A stretch of 13,885 nt of DNA. It comes from an uncultured Rhodospirillales bacterium. GTDB lineage: Bacteria; Pseudomonadota; Alphaproteobacteria; Rhodospirillales; Defluviicoccaceae. Positions 1 to 7,128 of this stretch are shown here, one piece after another (position 1 is the stretch's first letter; each line of letters opens with the position of its first letter). Under the pieces are notes generated by a model, which made no database searches, was not told the origin of the DNA, and was given only the letters and a program-made list of their open reading frames with translations. The position numbers were made by a program, and so were the translations under genes. The stretch lies in the NCBI GenBank assembly GCA_937127205.1, contig CAKZLS010000461.1, positions 1 through 13,885 on the forward strand, given 5' to 3'.

Positions 1-139
1 GCTCCCTCGTCGTCGCGGGGAGTGGGACGACGAGATCCGCCGCCGCCAGCCCCACCGCGACGGCGAGCCCGGCCAACAGGGCCAGCGCCGCGCTCCGGAG
101 CAACGTCCGAACGACAATGCGGCTTCGGAGCCGCCGTCA
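1..139 (-). CDS. Probable 5' part of a membrane or secreted protein (partial, edge)
   Basis: Read on the minus strand from an in-frame TGA at 139-137 toward the left edge, this frame gives a basic stretch (RRLRSR) followed by a strongly hydrophobic segment rich in Leu, Ala, Val and Gly, then a short polar stretch (TTRE) where the window ends. Nearly every third codon position is G or C, which is what coding DNA looks like here. The frame used by the upstream phosphatase becomes Trp/Arg/Ser-rich over the same bases. This looks like an N-terminal signal anchor. There is no ATG or GTG in frame; the first conventional start is TTG at 103-101, so the start is unresolved. The shape would suit a CHASE2-type sensor or another membrane protein, but only about 40 residues are visible and I do not assign a family. 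No clear Shine-Dalgarno sequence is present. Confidence 0.4.
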
Positions 140-1509
140 CGCTCGCGCGCGGCAGCTCCGTCATCCACCGCCAAGATCGTCACGTCATCACGCAAACCAC
201 CGTCCGAACTGTTGAACAGCTTCACGATGGCGCCAATGCGATCGGCAAGAGGCAGCGTCCGGCGCTTGGCGATGACGCGCTCGAGCCCCGACACCTGCAA
301 TGTGGCGCCACTCTCCAGATATCCCTCGGTGACGCCGTCGGTGAAGACATACAAGGTGCCACCGTCAAGGTGGATCTCGACCTCTTGGAAGTGCCCGGAC
401 GCTCCGAGCTGTGTCGAGATTCCCAGTGGCGGCGCCTCTGCGCCAAATGCGGTGAAGGACCCATCACGGCCGTGAAGAAGCGGCGGCTCGTGGCCGGCGT
501 TGGCCAGACGCACCCATCCGGACGCCGGGTCGTAAACGCCCCCGACCATGGTCACGAACATGCCCCGCGTCGCGGTTTCGCAAATCTCGGCATTGATCCG
601 GGCCAACAGCGAGCCGGGGTGATGATTGGTTTTGCCCAAACAACGATACAAGCTCGCCGTCTTGGCCATCATCAGGGCTGCGTTCAATCCCTTGCCCGAA
701 ACGTCGCCGACGCTAAAACCGATGCGTCCATGCGGCAGTTCGAAAAAATCATAGAAATCTCCGGACACCAGCCGGGCGGCCACATTGACCCCCTCAATGG
801 GAAAATCGCCGCCGCGCGGCTCGGGCAGAAGATTGCGTTGAATCTCACCCGCCAGTTCAAGCTCGCGCCGCACGCGCTCCTGCTCCACCAGCGCCTCGGC
901 CATGCGGGCATTGAGAATGGCGAGGCCCGCCGACGCGGCCATGGTTTCGAGGATCCGCAGATCATTGGCGGTGAATTGCGGATCACCTCCCTTTTTGTTG
1001 ATCAGCTCGATGGCGCCGACACGTTGGTCCTGAATGCTGATGGGCGCGCAGAGAATGGATTGGGTGGTGGTGCCGGTTTCTTGATCGATCACGTCGTACC
1101 AATCCGGGTCGCTGGCGGCGCTCTCGACGATCTCTCCGGCATTGTTCTGGACGGCGCGCCCGACCACGCCCTGATCACTCGGCAACCGCAAGCCGGTGAT
1201 CTCGGTCACGCCGAAACAACTGGTACAGGTCAACATACCCTGGGTTTCGTCGAGCAGAAACAGCGCGCCGCTTTCGGCGTTCAGATATTGGGTGATCCGT
1301 ACAAGGGCGCGCTTGAGCGTTTCCTCGATATCGCGCGACGCGGCGAAGTCCTGACCCATTGCGGCCAGCAACTCCAAATGATCGGAGATCGCCGGATCGG
1401 GGTTAGGCCCGACGTGCAACTGGGGGCTCGCTGGCGGGCGGCTGTTCCATGGAGCCAATATGCCCCGATTTTCGGGCGGCGGCAAACGTCTGGAGGTTTC
1501 GCCAAACAA
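1..1509 (-). CDS. GAF-domain PP2C (SpoIIE/RsbU-type) serine/threonine phosphatase, 3' end unresolved
   Basis: Predicted cytoplasmic metal-dependent phosphatase of the kind that dephosphorylates anti-anti-sigma factors in partner-switching stress regulation; that role is family knowledge. The N-terminal part (about residues 40-200 from the TTG) is a GAF sensor domain, with motifs such as SILCAPI and GAIELINKK. A short linker helix (RRELELAGEIQRNLLPEP) leads into the PP2C domain, where SGDFYDFF, GDVSGKG, NAGHEPPLL, VFTDGVTEG and RDDVTILAV are visible, so the metal-binding aspartates are present. An in-frame TAA lies at 1512-1510, so translation must start downstream. Candidates are TTG at 1509, TTG at 1485, or ATG at 1359, which would cut into the GAF domain. 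None has a good Shine-Dalgarno sequence. No stop occurs in frame before the window edge although the domain normally ends just after RDDVTILAV; see the overlapping frame at 1-139. No sensor ligand can be named. Confidence 0.82.
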   Translation of the reverse strand, partial: MFGETSRRLPPPENRGILAPWNSRPPASPQLHVGPNPDPAISDHLELLAAMGQDFAASRDIEETLKRALVRITQYLNAESGALFLLDETQGMLTCTSCFGVTEITGLRLPSDQGVVGRAVQNNAGEIVESAASDPDWYDVIDQETGTTTQSILCAPISIQDQRVGAIELINKKGGDPQFTANDLRILETMAASAGLAILNARMAEALVEQERVRRELELAGEIQRNLLPEPRGGDFPIEGVNVAARLVSGDFYDFFELPHGRIGFSVGDVSGKGLNAALMMAKTASLYRCLGKTNHHPGSLLARINAEICETATRGMFVTMVGGVYDPASGWVRLANAGHEPPLLHGRDGSFTAFGAEAPPLGISTQLGASGHFQEVEIHLDGGTLYVFTDGVTEGYLESGATLQVSGLERVIAKRRTLPLADRIGAIVKLFNSSDGGLRDDVTILAVDDGAAARERDGGSEAALSFGRCSGARRWPCWPGSPSRWGWRRRISSSHSPRRRGS

Positions 1510-1614
1510 TTACTTCCGGTTGCGGCATTCGACCATGCGCACACCGGCACCATCCATGGCCTTCACCTATGCTCTCAGATCATACCTTACTTCGAAAACG
1601 ACACTTGAAATGTT

Positions 1615-1626
1615 ACCCGTGCGGGT
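1615..1626. repeat. Short GC-rich palindrome in divergent intergenic region
   Basis: Perfect 5-base inverted repeat ACCCG/CGGGT with a two-base centre, located 106 bases upstream of the TTG start of the minus-strand phosphatase. It could be an operator half-site pair. A palindrome this short can also occur by chance, and no regulator is suggested by the neighbours. Confidence 0.3.
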
Positions 1627-1776
1627 CAATCTTGAGATGTGCACTTTACAGTTTGCCGGGTACGATGGTGCACAATACAGATAACGGCGCACGGGGAATT
1701 GCCCCATCACCTTGCGAGGCGTTAAGCGTTGGCCCATGTGCTGACTCGACGATCTGCAAATTGGACGTACCGGGAA

Positions 1777-1790
1777 AGAACATACGTTCT
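1777..1790. repeat. AGAAC-N4-GTTCT palindrome upstream of the CHAD gene
   Basis: Perfect 5-base inverted repeat with a 4-base centre (ATAC), 38 bases before the GTG at 1828. It is a candidate operator for the CHAD gene. The spacing resembles the Gram-positive LexA/DinR box (GAAC-N4-GTTC), not the alphaproteobacterial SOS box (GAAC-N7-GTTC), so I do not call it a LexA site. Confidence 0.3.
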
Positions 1791-1818
1791 CCGAAAGCCC
1801 GAGAGACAATGAGGCGAT

Positions 1819-1823
1819 GGAGG
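1819..1823 (+). promoter_or_regulatory. Shine-Dalgarno for the CHAD gene
   Basis: GGAGG at 1819-1823 lies 4 bases before GTG 1828 and 10 bases before ATG 1834. A second GAGG at 1851-1854 lies 6 bases before ATG 1861. The start is therefore a choice between 1828/1834 and 1861, differing by up to 11 residues that are not part of the CHAD fold. Confidence 0.5.
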
Positions 1824-1827
1824 TAGA

Positions 1828-3018
1828 GTGGCCATGTTTACCGAAGACAAGAGGTTTAACATGGATGCCGTCAACAATCAGACCGCGACTTGGACCAAGG
1901 GAAAGTCCCCGGTTTTGGTTCCGGCGACAGCTGCTGAAGAGGCATTGTCGGAAATCGTTCTGGGCTGTGCAGATCACCTGCGCGCCAACGAAGCCTGCGT
2001 GCTGGCTCGCGCCCACGAAGAAGGCGTGCATCAAGTTCGCGTCGCGACCCGCCGGCTTCGCTCTTGCCTGAGCCTTTTTAGGGATCTCATTCCGAATGCG
2101 CAGCGCAAGTATCTCAACCGCGAATTGCGCTGGCTAATCGGTGAATTCGGACCGGCCCGCGATTGGGATGTCTTTCTCGGCGAGATTCTCGGCCCGGTGG
2201 TCAACGATCTGCCGGATGAGCCGGGCGTGGCAGTTTTGCGGGAGCGCGCGGAACGGGAATGCGACAAGGGCTACAAGCGAGCGCACACGGCGCTGAAATC
2301 GCGGCGATATTTTGCCCTGATGATGCTGGTCCGGGCTTGGGCCGAAGGGCGGAGCTGGCACGACGGCAACACACCCGAGGCTACCGAAAAAATGCAGGGG
2401 CCTGCCGTCGACGTCGCCCGCGAACTGTTGGAACAACACTATCAGGCAGTCGTTAGCACCGGGCGGGATTTCGATGCTCTGAGCGACGAGCAGCGCCACG
2501 ACCTTCGCATCGAGATCAAGAAAATGCGGTATGCGACCGAGTTTTTCGGCTCACTCTATCCGAAACAGGAATCCACCGCATTTCTTGCCGCTCTTAAGAC
2601 GCTACAAGACGACTTGGGCGCCAACAACGACATTGCCGTTGCCCGTGATTTGCTGGCGGGGCTGACCAAAAACGAAAAAGGAAAAAGGCGCGCTCAGGCC
2701 GCCTACGCGACGGGGTTGGTTCTCGGCTGGCACAACCATGTTTCCAATGACCGCGAGCAGAACCTCGCGAAGATCTGGGATGGTCTTGTGACCAACAGGC
2801 CGTTCTGGGATACCGGGTCCGGCGAATCGTCGTCGTCGGTTCTTCAATTCGTGATTTCCGAGGAGCGTGAGGGAACGCAGCCGGAAGAGAAATCGGCGCC
2901 GGAGGCCAAAGCGCACAGAAAGTCCAGCGTTGCATTGCCATCCAAGGCGCGAACCCGGACGCGAAAAAGGACAGCCCCGAAAGCCACCAGCGAGACCTCT
3001 CCCAAAACCGACAGCTAG
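1828..3018 (+). CDS. CHAD-domain protein with basic Lys/Arg/Ala-rich tail
   Basis: CHAD (conserved histidine alpha-helical) domain protein, 396 residues from the GTG. The two CHAD half-repeats are visible. The first is around residues 63-86, with HQVRVATRRLRS and its conserved His and Arg residues. The second is around residues 224-275, with HDLRIEIKKMRYA followed by LKTLQDDLGANNDIAVA. CHAD proteins bind polyphosphate, and some localise to polyphosphate or PHA granules (family knowledge). From about residue 345 the protein leaves the domain and becomes a low-complexity tail rich in Lys, Arg, Ser, Ala and Pro (for example SKARTRTRKRTAPKA). That resembles histone-H1-like or PhaF/PhaM-type DNA-binding tails by composition only. 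It is convergent with phaC and shares its stop tetranucleotide. No membrane segment or CYTH domain is present. ATG 1834 and ATG 1861 are alternative starts. Confidence 0.9.
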   Translation: MAMFTEDKRFNMDAVNNQTATWTKGKSPVLVPATAAEEALSEIVLGCADHLRANEACVLARAHEEGVHQVRVATRRLRSCLSLFRDLIPNAQRKYLNRELRWLIGEFGPARDWDVFLGEILGPVVNDLPDEPGVAVLRERAERECDKGYKRAHTALKSRRYFALMMLVRAWAEGRSWHDGNTPEATEKMQGPAVDVARELLEQHYQAVVSTGRDFDALSDEQRHDLRIEIKKMRYATEFFGSLYPKQESTAFLAALKTLQDDLGANNDIAVARDLLAGLTKNEKGKRRAQAAYATGLVLGWHNHVSNDREQNLAKIWDGLVTNRPFWDTGSGESSSSVLQFVISEEREGTQPEEKSAPEAKAHRKSSVALPSKARTRTRKRTAPKATSETSPKTDS

Positions 3019-4817
3019 TCCGTGGCGCGCATCCGGACATAGGAGCCGGGCGCAAGCTCTATGGCCTTGAGGTCTCCTGCGCCGGGTGCGCGCGCCGGAA
3101 CTTGACCGCCTCCATGCTTGCCGACCCACGCATCCCAATGCGGCCACCACGAACCGTCGGTCGATTTGGCGGCTTTCAAGAAGGCGTCGGGACTTTTCAC
3201 CTTCCGCGTGTGAGTCCAGTATTCGTATTTGTTGGCCGCCGGGGGATTGATGACGCCGGCGATATGGCCCGACCCCGCCAGCACAAACTTCACCGGCCCT
3301 GAATAGATCTGTGTCGCGCTATAGGTGGAGGTCCACGGCGCGATATGGTCTTCGCGCGTCGACAGAATGTACACCGGTTGCTTGATACGCCTCAGGTCGA
3401 TGGGGGTTCCTGCAACGGTCAAGGCGTCCGGCTCGATCAGCCGGTTGTTCAGATACATTTCGCGCAGATAGAAGCTGTGCATCATCACCGGCATGCGGGT
3501 GGAATCAGAGTTCCAATACAGCAGATCGAACGGCCGGGGATCCTTGCCGAGCATATAGTTGCTCTCAAAGGCCGACCAGATGAGATCGTTCTCTCGCAGC
3601 ATGCTGAAGACTTGGGCCATCTGGGCGCCGTCCATGTAGCCTTTCTTTTGCATGTGCTTTTCGACTAGGTCGATCTGGTCTTCATCGATAAACACCCCAA
3701 GTTCGCCGGGGTCGGCAAAATCCACCATGGTGGTGAAAAACGTGGCCGACACCACCCGGGTATCTCCTTTGACCGCCATGTGGGCAAGCGTAATGGCGAG
3801 CAACGTGCCGCCGATGCAATAGCCGATGGCATTCACCTCGGGCTCGCCGGTCGCCTTTTCAATGGCGTCGAGGGCCGCTATGGGACCTTCCAGAACGTAG
3901 TCGTCGAACGTCTTGTGGGTCAGGCTCTCGTCCGGGTTGACCCATGAGATCACGAACACAGTATGACCCTGGTCCACCGCCCACTTGATGAACGAGTTCT
4001 TCGGCTGCAGATCGAGAACGTAGAACTTGTTGATCCATGGCGGCACGATCAGCAAGGGCCGCCGGCGCACCGTTGCCGTCGCCGGGGTGTATTGGATCAA
4101 TTGCATCAGGTCGTTCTGATAGATCACCCTGCCCGGCGTTGCGGCGATGTTCTCTCCCAGCGTAAAGGCGTCGAAATCGGTCAGTGAGATGTGGAGTTGG
4201 CCACGGCCGCGCTCCACGTCGTCGAGCATATTGGTGAGACCCTTGCGCAGGCTCTCGCCTTTGGTCTTTTGGATCTCCCGAATGACCTTTGGGTTGGTGG
4301 CGATGAAGTTGGTGGGCGCCATGGCGCTGATGAATTGACGGGTATAGAACTGCGCCTTCTGTCGGGATTTGGGGTCGAGTCCATCGATGCTGTCCACCAG
4401 ACCCTCCAGCCAGCGAGAGGTGAGCAGATAATATTGCTTGATGGCGCTGAAGGCGGGGTTCTGCTCCCATTCGGGATCCTTGAAGCGCCGGTCGCCCGGA
4501 CCGGCCTCGGCAACCGGCTGATTGGGGAGCCCCTTGGTAGCGGCATCGATCGCTTCCACGAGACGCGCGTAGTCACTCGCAAGTTTCGTCTGGGCCTCGT
4601 GCATCTTCGCCGGATTGGTGTACAGAAATTGAGCGATCTGGAGAAAGACTTGGCCCACCAAGGTAGAATTGGTGACGGAAAAGCCATCGTCCTCCTTCAA
4701 CCGCTCCTGATAGAGCTTACCTACTTTCTGAGATCGCTCAAGCAGCGTCTTCCAGGCTTCATCCATGCCCTCGGTCGGCGTTGTGAGCTTGCCATCTCCA
4801 TCCCCTTGATCGGCCAT
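3015..4817 (-). CDS. phaC: Class I poly(3-hydroxyalkanoate) synthase PhaC
   Basis: Polymerises (R)-3-hydroxyacyl-CoA into PHA at the granule surface. The protein has 600 residues from the preferred start; class I synthases are usually about 560-620. It has an N-terminal PhaC domain (about 90-250) followed by an alpha/beta-hydrolase core. The lipase-box variant GYCIGG carries the nucleophile Cys334. The acid is Asp490 in STREDHIAPW and the base His518 in GSGHIAGVINPP, so the triad is complete and aligns by eye with Cys319/Asp480/His508 of the Cupriavidus enzyme. The start at 4817 is chosen because GGGAG at 4830-4826 sits 8 bases upstream; an in-frame ATG at 4853 would add 12 residues and lacks such a site. 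No phaA, phaB or phasin gene is adjacent. The stop overlaps the convergent CHAD gene by three bases. Confidence 0.96.
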   Translation of the reverse strand: MADQGDGDGKLTTPTEGMDEAWKTLLERSQKVGKLYQERLKEDDGFSVTNSTLVGQVFLQIAQFLYTNPAKMHEAQTKLASDYARLVEAIDAATKGLPNQPVAEAGPGDRRFKDPEWEQNPAFSAIKQYYLLTSRWLEGLVDSIDGLDPKSRQKAQFYTRQFISAMAPTNFIATNPKVIREIQKTKGESLRKGLTNMLDDVERGRGQLHISLTDFDAFTLGENIAATPGRVIYQNDLMQLIQYTPATATVRRRPLLIVPPWINKFYVLDLQPKNSFIKWAVDQGHTVFVISWVNPDESLTHKTFDDYVLEGPIAALDAIEKATGEPEVNAIGYCIGGTLLAITLAHMAVKGDTRVVSATFFTTMVDFADPGELGVFIDEDQIDLVEKHMQKKGYMDGAQMAQVFSMLRENDLIWSAFESNYMLGKDPRPFDLLYWNSDSTRMPVMMHSFYLREMYLNNRLIEPDALTVAGTPIDLRRIKQPVYILSTREDHIAPWTSTYSATQIYSGPVKFVLAGSGHIAGVINPPAANKYEYWTHTRKVKSPDAFLKAAKSTDGSWWPHWDAWVGKHGGGQVPARAPGAGDLKAIELAPGSYVRMRATD

Positions 4818-4825
4818 GGCTTTTT

Positions 4826-4830
4826 CTCCC
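4826..4830 (-). promoter_or_regulatory. Shine-Dalgarno deciding the phaC start
   Basis: GGGAG on the minus strand, 8 bases before ATG 4817. It supports the 600-residue form over the 612-residue form that would begin at 4853. Confidence 0.65.
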
Positions 4831-4884
4831 ATTAGGTATTCTATTTTATGCAAAGAATGTCGCTATTAAAATGGTTACTCGGTC

Positions 4885-4922
4885 CCGATAATACCAGCGC
4901 CAAAGAGGAAGCAGATTATCGG
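4885..4922. repeat. 8-base perfect inverted repeat upstream of phaC
   Basis: CCGATAAT at 4885-4892 and ATTATCGG at 4915-4922 form a perfect inverted repeat with a 22-base spacer, inside the 171-base gap between phaC and the DUF2189 gene. The arms are 30 bases apart start to start, about three helical turns, which would suit a dimeric regulator binding two sites. A role in phaC control is inference; roughly 170 bases can yield an 8-base inverted repeat by chance. Confidence 0.35.
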
Positions 4923-4988
4923 AAATTTGGAGTTCCAGTCTGTACGCGCGAGGCGTCGTATGGGATCCATATGTTTGATCCAAGACAC

Positions 4989-5825
4989 TTAGATGCCCGA
5001 CCCAAACCCCTCGACGTCCGACAGGGGAGGTGCCTGCGGGGCCATCACCAAATCACGGTACGCATGCCATGTGGCATATGCGAGAACGGGCAGCGCCACC
5101 GCAAGACCGAGGAAAAACGACAGGACCCCGGCAACGGTGATGACCACGATCATCGCGGCCCAGCCGAACATCACCTGCCAATTGGCGCGAACGGCAAGGA
5201 TGCTGGCGCCGATAGCGGTGACCACATCCACCGGCCGATCGAACATCATGGGAATGGAAATGGCGGTGATTGCGAATATCACAGTGGCCATAACGGCGCC
5301 GAACAAAGTGCCGATCAGAAGAAAGGGTGCCGCCTCAAGCGAGAAGACGACCTCTTCCACGAATTCGTGCAGCGGGGGTGGCGCTTGATTGAAGAATATG
5401 GCGAATAGCACAATTGCGACTTCGACCCACACGAACCAGAGAATCAGGAGTACCACACCCATCGCCGAGAGCTGACCCAGGTTGTCGCTGAAGGCAGAAA
5501 AGACATGGCCAAAAGACACATCCGCCGCCTGTTCAAGCCGCCGGCTGACGTCATAGAGCCCGACGACCAAAATAGGCGCCAGCAGAACGAAACCGCCGGC
5601 AAGTGGCAGAACGAGCGAGCCAAGCCCCGCGGAGATCAAGCCGACTGTAAGCAGGAAGCTGATGATGACGAATGCGCCGCCGTACATCAGACTGACACGC
5701 GGCGTTTTAAGGAAATCGGCCCAACCGGCGGCCAGCCAATGCCCCGAACGATCGACGTCAACAGTTTGGATGTCCACGGGAAGACGGTAGGTGCCGTTCT
5801 CGGTCATTGTGTGAGTCCAACCCAT
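4989..5825 (-). CDS. DUF2189-type integral membrane protein
   Basis: Predicted inner-membrane protein of 278 residues, 272 if ATG 5807 is used. A soluble N-terminal part of about 45 residues contains the H-W-L-x-x-G-W-x-D-F pattern typical of DUF2189/COG5473 proteins. About six hydrophobic segments follow, near residues 48-68, 72-92, 120-146, 160-186, 198-212 and 222-252, ending in a short polar tail. The family's biochemical function is unknown. It is the last gene on the minus-strand oxidase cluster, 75 bases after the DUF983 stop, so it may be co-transcribed with the oxidase, but the gap is large enough for its own promoter. Neither candidate start has a strong Shine-Dalgarno sequence. The family call is by pattern recognition only. 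Confidence 0.78.
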   Translation of the reverse strand: MGWTHTMTENGTYRLPVDIQTVDVDRSGHWLAAGWADFLKTPRVSLMYGGAFVIISFLLTVGLISAGLGSLVLPLAGGFVLLAPILVVGLYDVSRRLEQAADVSFGHVFSAFSDNLGQLSAMGVVLLILWFVWVEVAIVLFAIFFNQAPPPLHEFVEEVVFSLEAAPFLLIGTLFGAVMATVIFAITAISIPMMFDRPVDVVTAIGASILAVRANWQVMFGWAAMIVVITVAGVLSFFLGLAVALPVLAYATWHAYRDLVMAPQAPPLSDVEGFGSGI

Positions 5826-5900
5826 ACTCGCGTTTTTTTGTTTGTTGATCCCCTGTTGGCGAGCACCACGGAGATCAAGAGCAATCGCACTGCGGCAGCA

Positions 5901-6281
5901 TTAGGTTCCACCCGGCATTTCGGGTTCGTCCACGGCGCGGTAGCGGTATTGTATCGCCACCGTCAATCCTTTCAATGGGCGCAATAAGGCGACGGACCCG
6001 ATCACCGTCAGCGGAATCCAGACCACCGCATGGACCCAAAGTGGCGGCGACATAATCAACTCCAGCAACCAAGCCAGGCCGACCATAGCAGTGCCGAGGA
6101 TAAAAATCACGGCGACGGCGGGACCGTCGCCGGCATCGTGGCCGCTGAACACCAGGCCACAAGCTTCGCATTTGTCGGTGACCTTGAGAACGCCATCGAA
6201 CAAACGGCCCTGTCCGCACCGGGGGCAGCGGCCAAAGCAGCCCGACGCCAGGATGCTGGCAGTGGAGCGACCGTGCGGCAT
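5901..6281 (-). CDS. DUF983 zinc-ribbon membrane protein of the cox locus
   Basis: Small membrane protein of 126 residues. An N-terminal zinc-ribbon-like unit has two CxxC knuckles (Cys19/Cys22 in CPRCG and Cys38/Cys41 in CEACG). Two hydrophobic helices follow, at about residues 54-77 and 82-103. DUF983 genes commonly follow ctaE in alphaproteobacterial oxidase operons, and a role in oxidase biogenesis is inferred from that context; no reaction is known. ATG 6281 lies 25 bases after the ctaE stop and is preceded by GGAG with a short spacer. A GTG at 6302 in the same frame would add seven residues, and the frame stays open far upstream into ctaE, but those residues look like antisense or shadow sequence rather than protein. 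Confidence 0.86.
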   Translation of the reverse strand: MPHGRSTASILASGCFGRCPRCGQGRLFDGVLKVTDKCEACGLVFSGHDAGDGPAVAVIFILGTAMVGLAWLLELIMSPPLWVHAVVWIPLTVIGSVALLRPLKGLTVAIQYRYRAVDEPEMPGGT

Positions 6282-6306
6282 GCTCTCCGAATCGGGTCCC
6301 ACGTCT

Positions 6307-7122
6307 CTATTGTTGGGCAAAGAACGCCGAACTGCCCCACCAGTAAATTGAAACGAATAGGAACAGCCAGACCACGTCGACAAAGTGCCAGTACCAGGCC
6401 GCCGCCTCAAAGCCGACATGCTGATTCGGCGTGAAATCGCCGCGCCTGGCACGGAAAAAACACACAAGCAGGAACAGCGTGCCAACGATCACGTGGAAGC
6501 CGTGGAAACCCGTGGCCAAATAAAAGGTCGAAGAATAAATCCCATCGGTGAAGCCGAACGCGGCGTGTCCATATTCATAGGCCTGACAGGCTGTGAAGAT
6601 GACGCCCAGGATTACCGTCGCCAAGATCCAAAGCGCCGTCTTGCGGTGATCACCAAGGCGAAGGGCGTGGTGGGCGACGGTCAAGGTGGCGCCGGAGGTG
6701 AGCAGAATGAGCGTATTGAGAAACGGTAGGCCAAAGGTCGGAAACGGAATGACACCTTCCGGGGGCCAAACCTCGTGAGCGATCCGGTTGATGGCCGGCA
6801 CGGTGGCATTGAAGAACGCCCAAAAGAAAGCAAAGAAGAACATCACCTCGGACGCGATGAACAGCAACATCCCCACCCGCAGGCCTCTTTGCACCAGCGG
6901 CGTATGATAGGTTCCGGAGTTCGCCTCGCGCAAAACATCGCGCCACCATCCGAAAAAGGTGTACATCAGGACAGCAAATCCGAGGATCAGGACCCAAGGC
7001 TGACCGGCATGCATGTACCAGATGCCACCGGTGGCCATCAAGAATGCGGCTATCGTCCCCACAGCGGGCCACGGGCTCGGATCCACCATATGGAACGGAT
7101 GTGACTTAACTTCGCTCGACAT
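6307..7122 (-). CDS. ctaE: Cytochrome c oxidase subunit III
   Basis: Core subunit III of the aa3 oxidase, an inner-membrane protein of 271 residues with the expected seven hydrophobic helices. It binds no redox metal; in this family it stabilises subunit I and supports proton uptake. Recognisable motifs are MVDPSPWP near the N-terminus, SEVMFFFAFFWAFF with the conserved membrane glutamate, ATGFHGFHVIVGT, and the C-terminal signature AAAWYWHFVDVVWLFLF. A good Shine-Dalgarno sequence (GGGAG, 6-base spacer) precedes ATG 7122. It lies 33 bases after ctaG and 25 bases before the DUF983 gene on the same strand, consistent with one transcript. Confidence 0.97.
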   Translation of the reverse strand: MSSEVKSHPFHMVDPSPWPAVGTIAAFLMATGGIWYMHAGQPWVLILGFAVLMYTFFGWWRDVLREANSGTYHTPLVQRGLRVGMLLFIASEVMFFFAFFWAFFNATVPAINRIAHEVWPPEGVIPFPTFGLPFLNTLILLTSGATLTVAHHALRLGDHRKTALWILATVILGVIFTACQAYEYGHAAFGFTDGIYSSTFYLATGFHGFHVIVGTLFLLVCFFRARRGDFTPNQHVGFEAAAWYWHFVDVVWLFLFVSIYWWGSSAFFAQQ

Positions 7123-7128
7123 CTTGCT

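Larger units (their letters stand above)
1510..1827. other. Intergenic region between phosphatase and CHAD gene
   Basis: About 318 bases with no convincing gene; the open frames here are short or are shadows. The minus strand holds a short open stretch (GTG at 1566 to TAA at 1510) just upstream of the phosphatase frame. The phosphatase and the CHAD gene are divergently transcribed from this region, so it must hold both promoters. I could not pick a convincing -35/-10 pair for either. Two small palindromes are present: ACCCG-TG-CGGGT at 1615-1626 and AGAAC-ATAC-GTTCT at 1777-1790. Both are possible operators, and neither is assigned to a regulator. Confidence 0.6.

Noticed and set aside
22..1608. 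528-codon open frame on the plus strand
   Set aside because: It is the exact codon-phase antisense of the GAF-PP2C phosphatase. The minus-strand reading has clear domain motifs, and the plus-strand reading has none.
1778..1789. LexA (SOS) box
   Set aside because: The alphaproteobacterial box has a 7-base spacer (GAAC-N7-GTTC); the spacer here is 4, and the neighbours are not SOS genes.
1567..2034. 155-codon minus-strand frame over the CHAD start and upstream region
   Set aside because: It overlaps the well-supported CHAD gene and has no recognisable motifs or membrane pattern.
4848..5408. 186-codon plus-strand frame with His/Gly/Asp-rich product
   Set aside because: It is mostly antisense to the DUF2189 gene, with a composition typical of a shadow frame.
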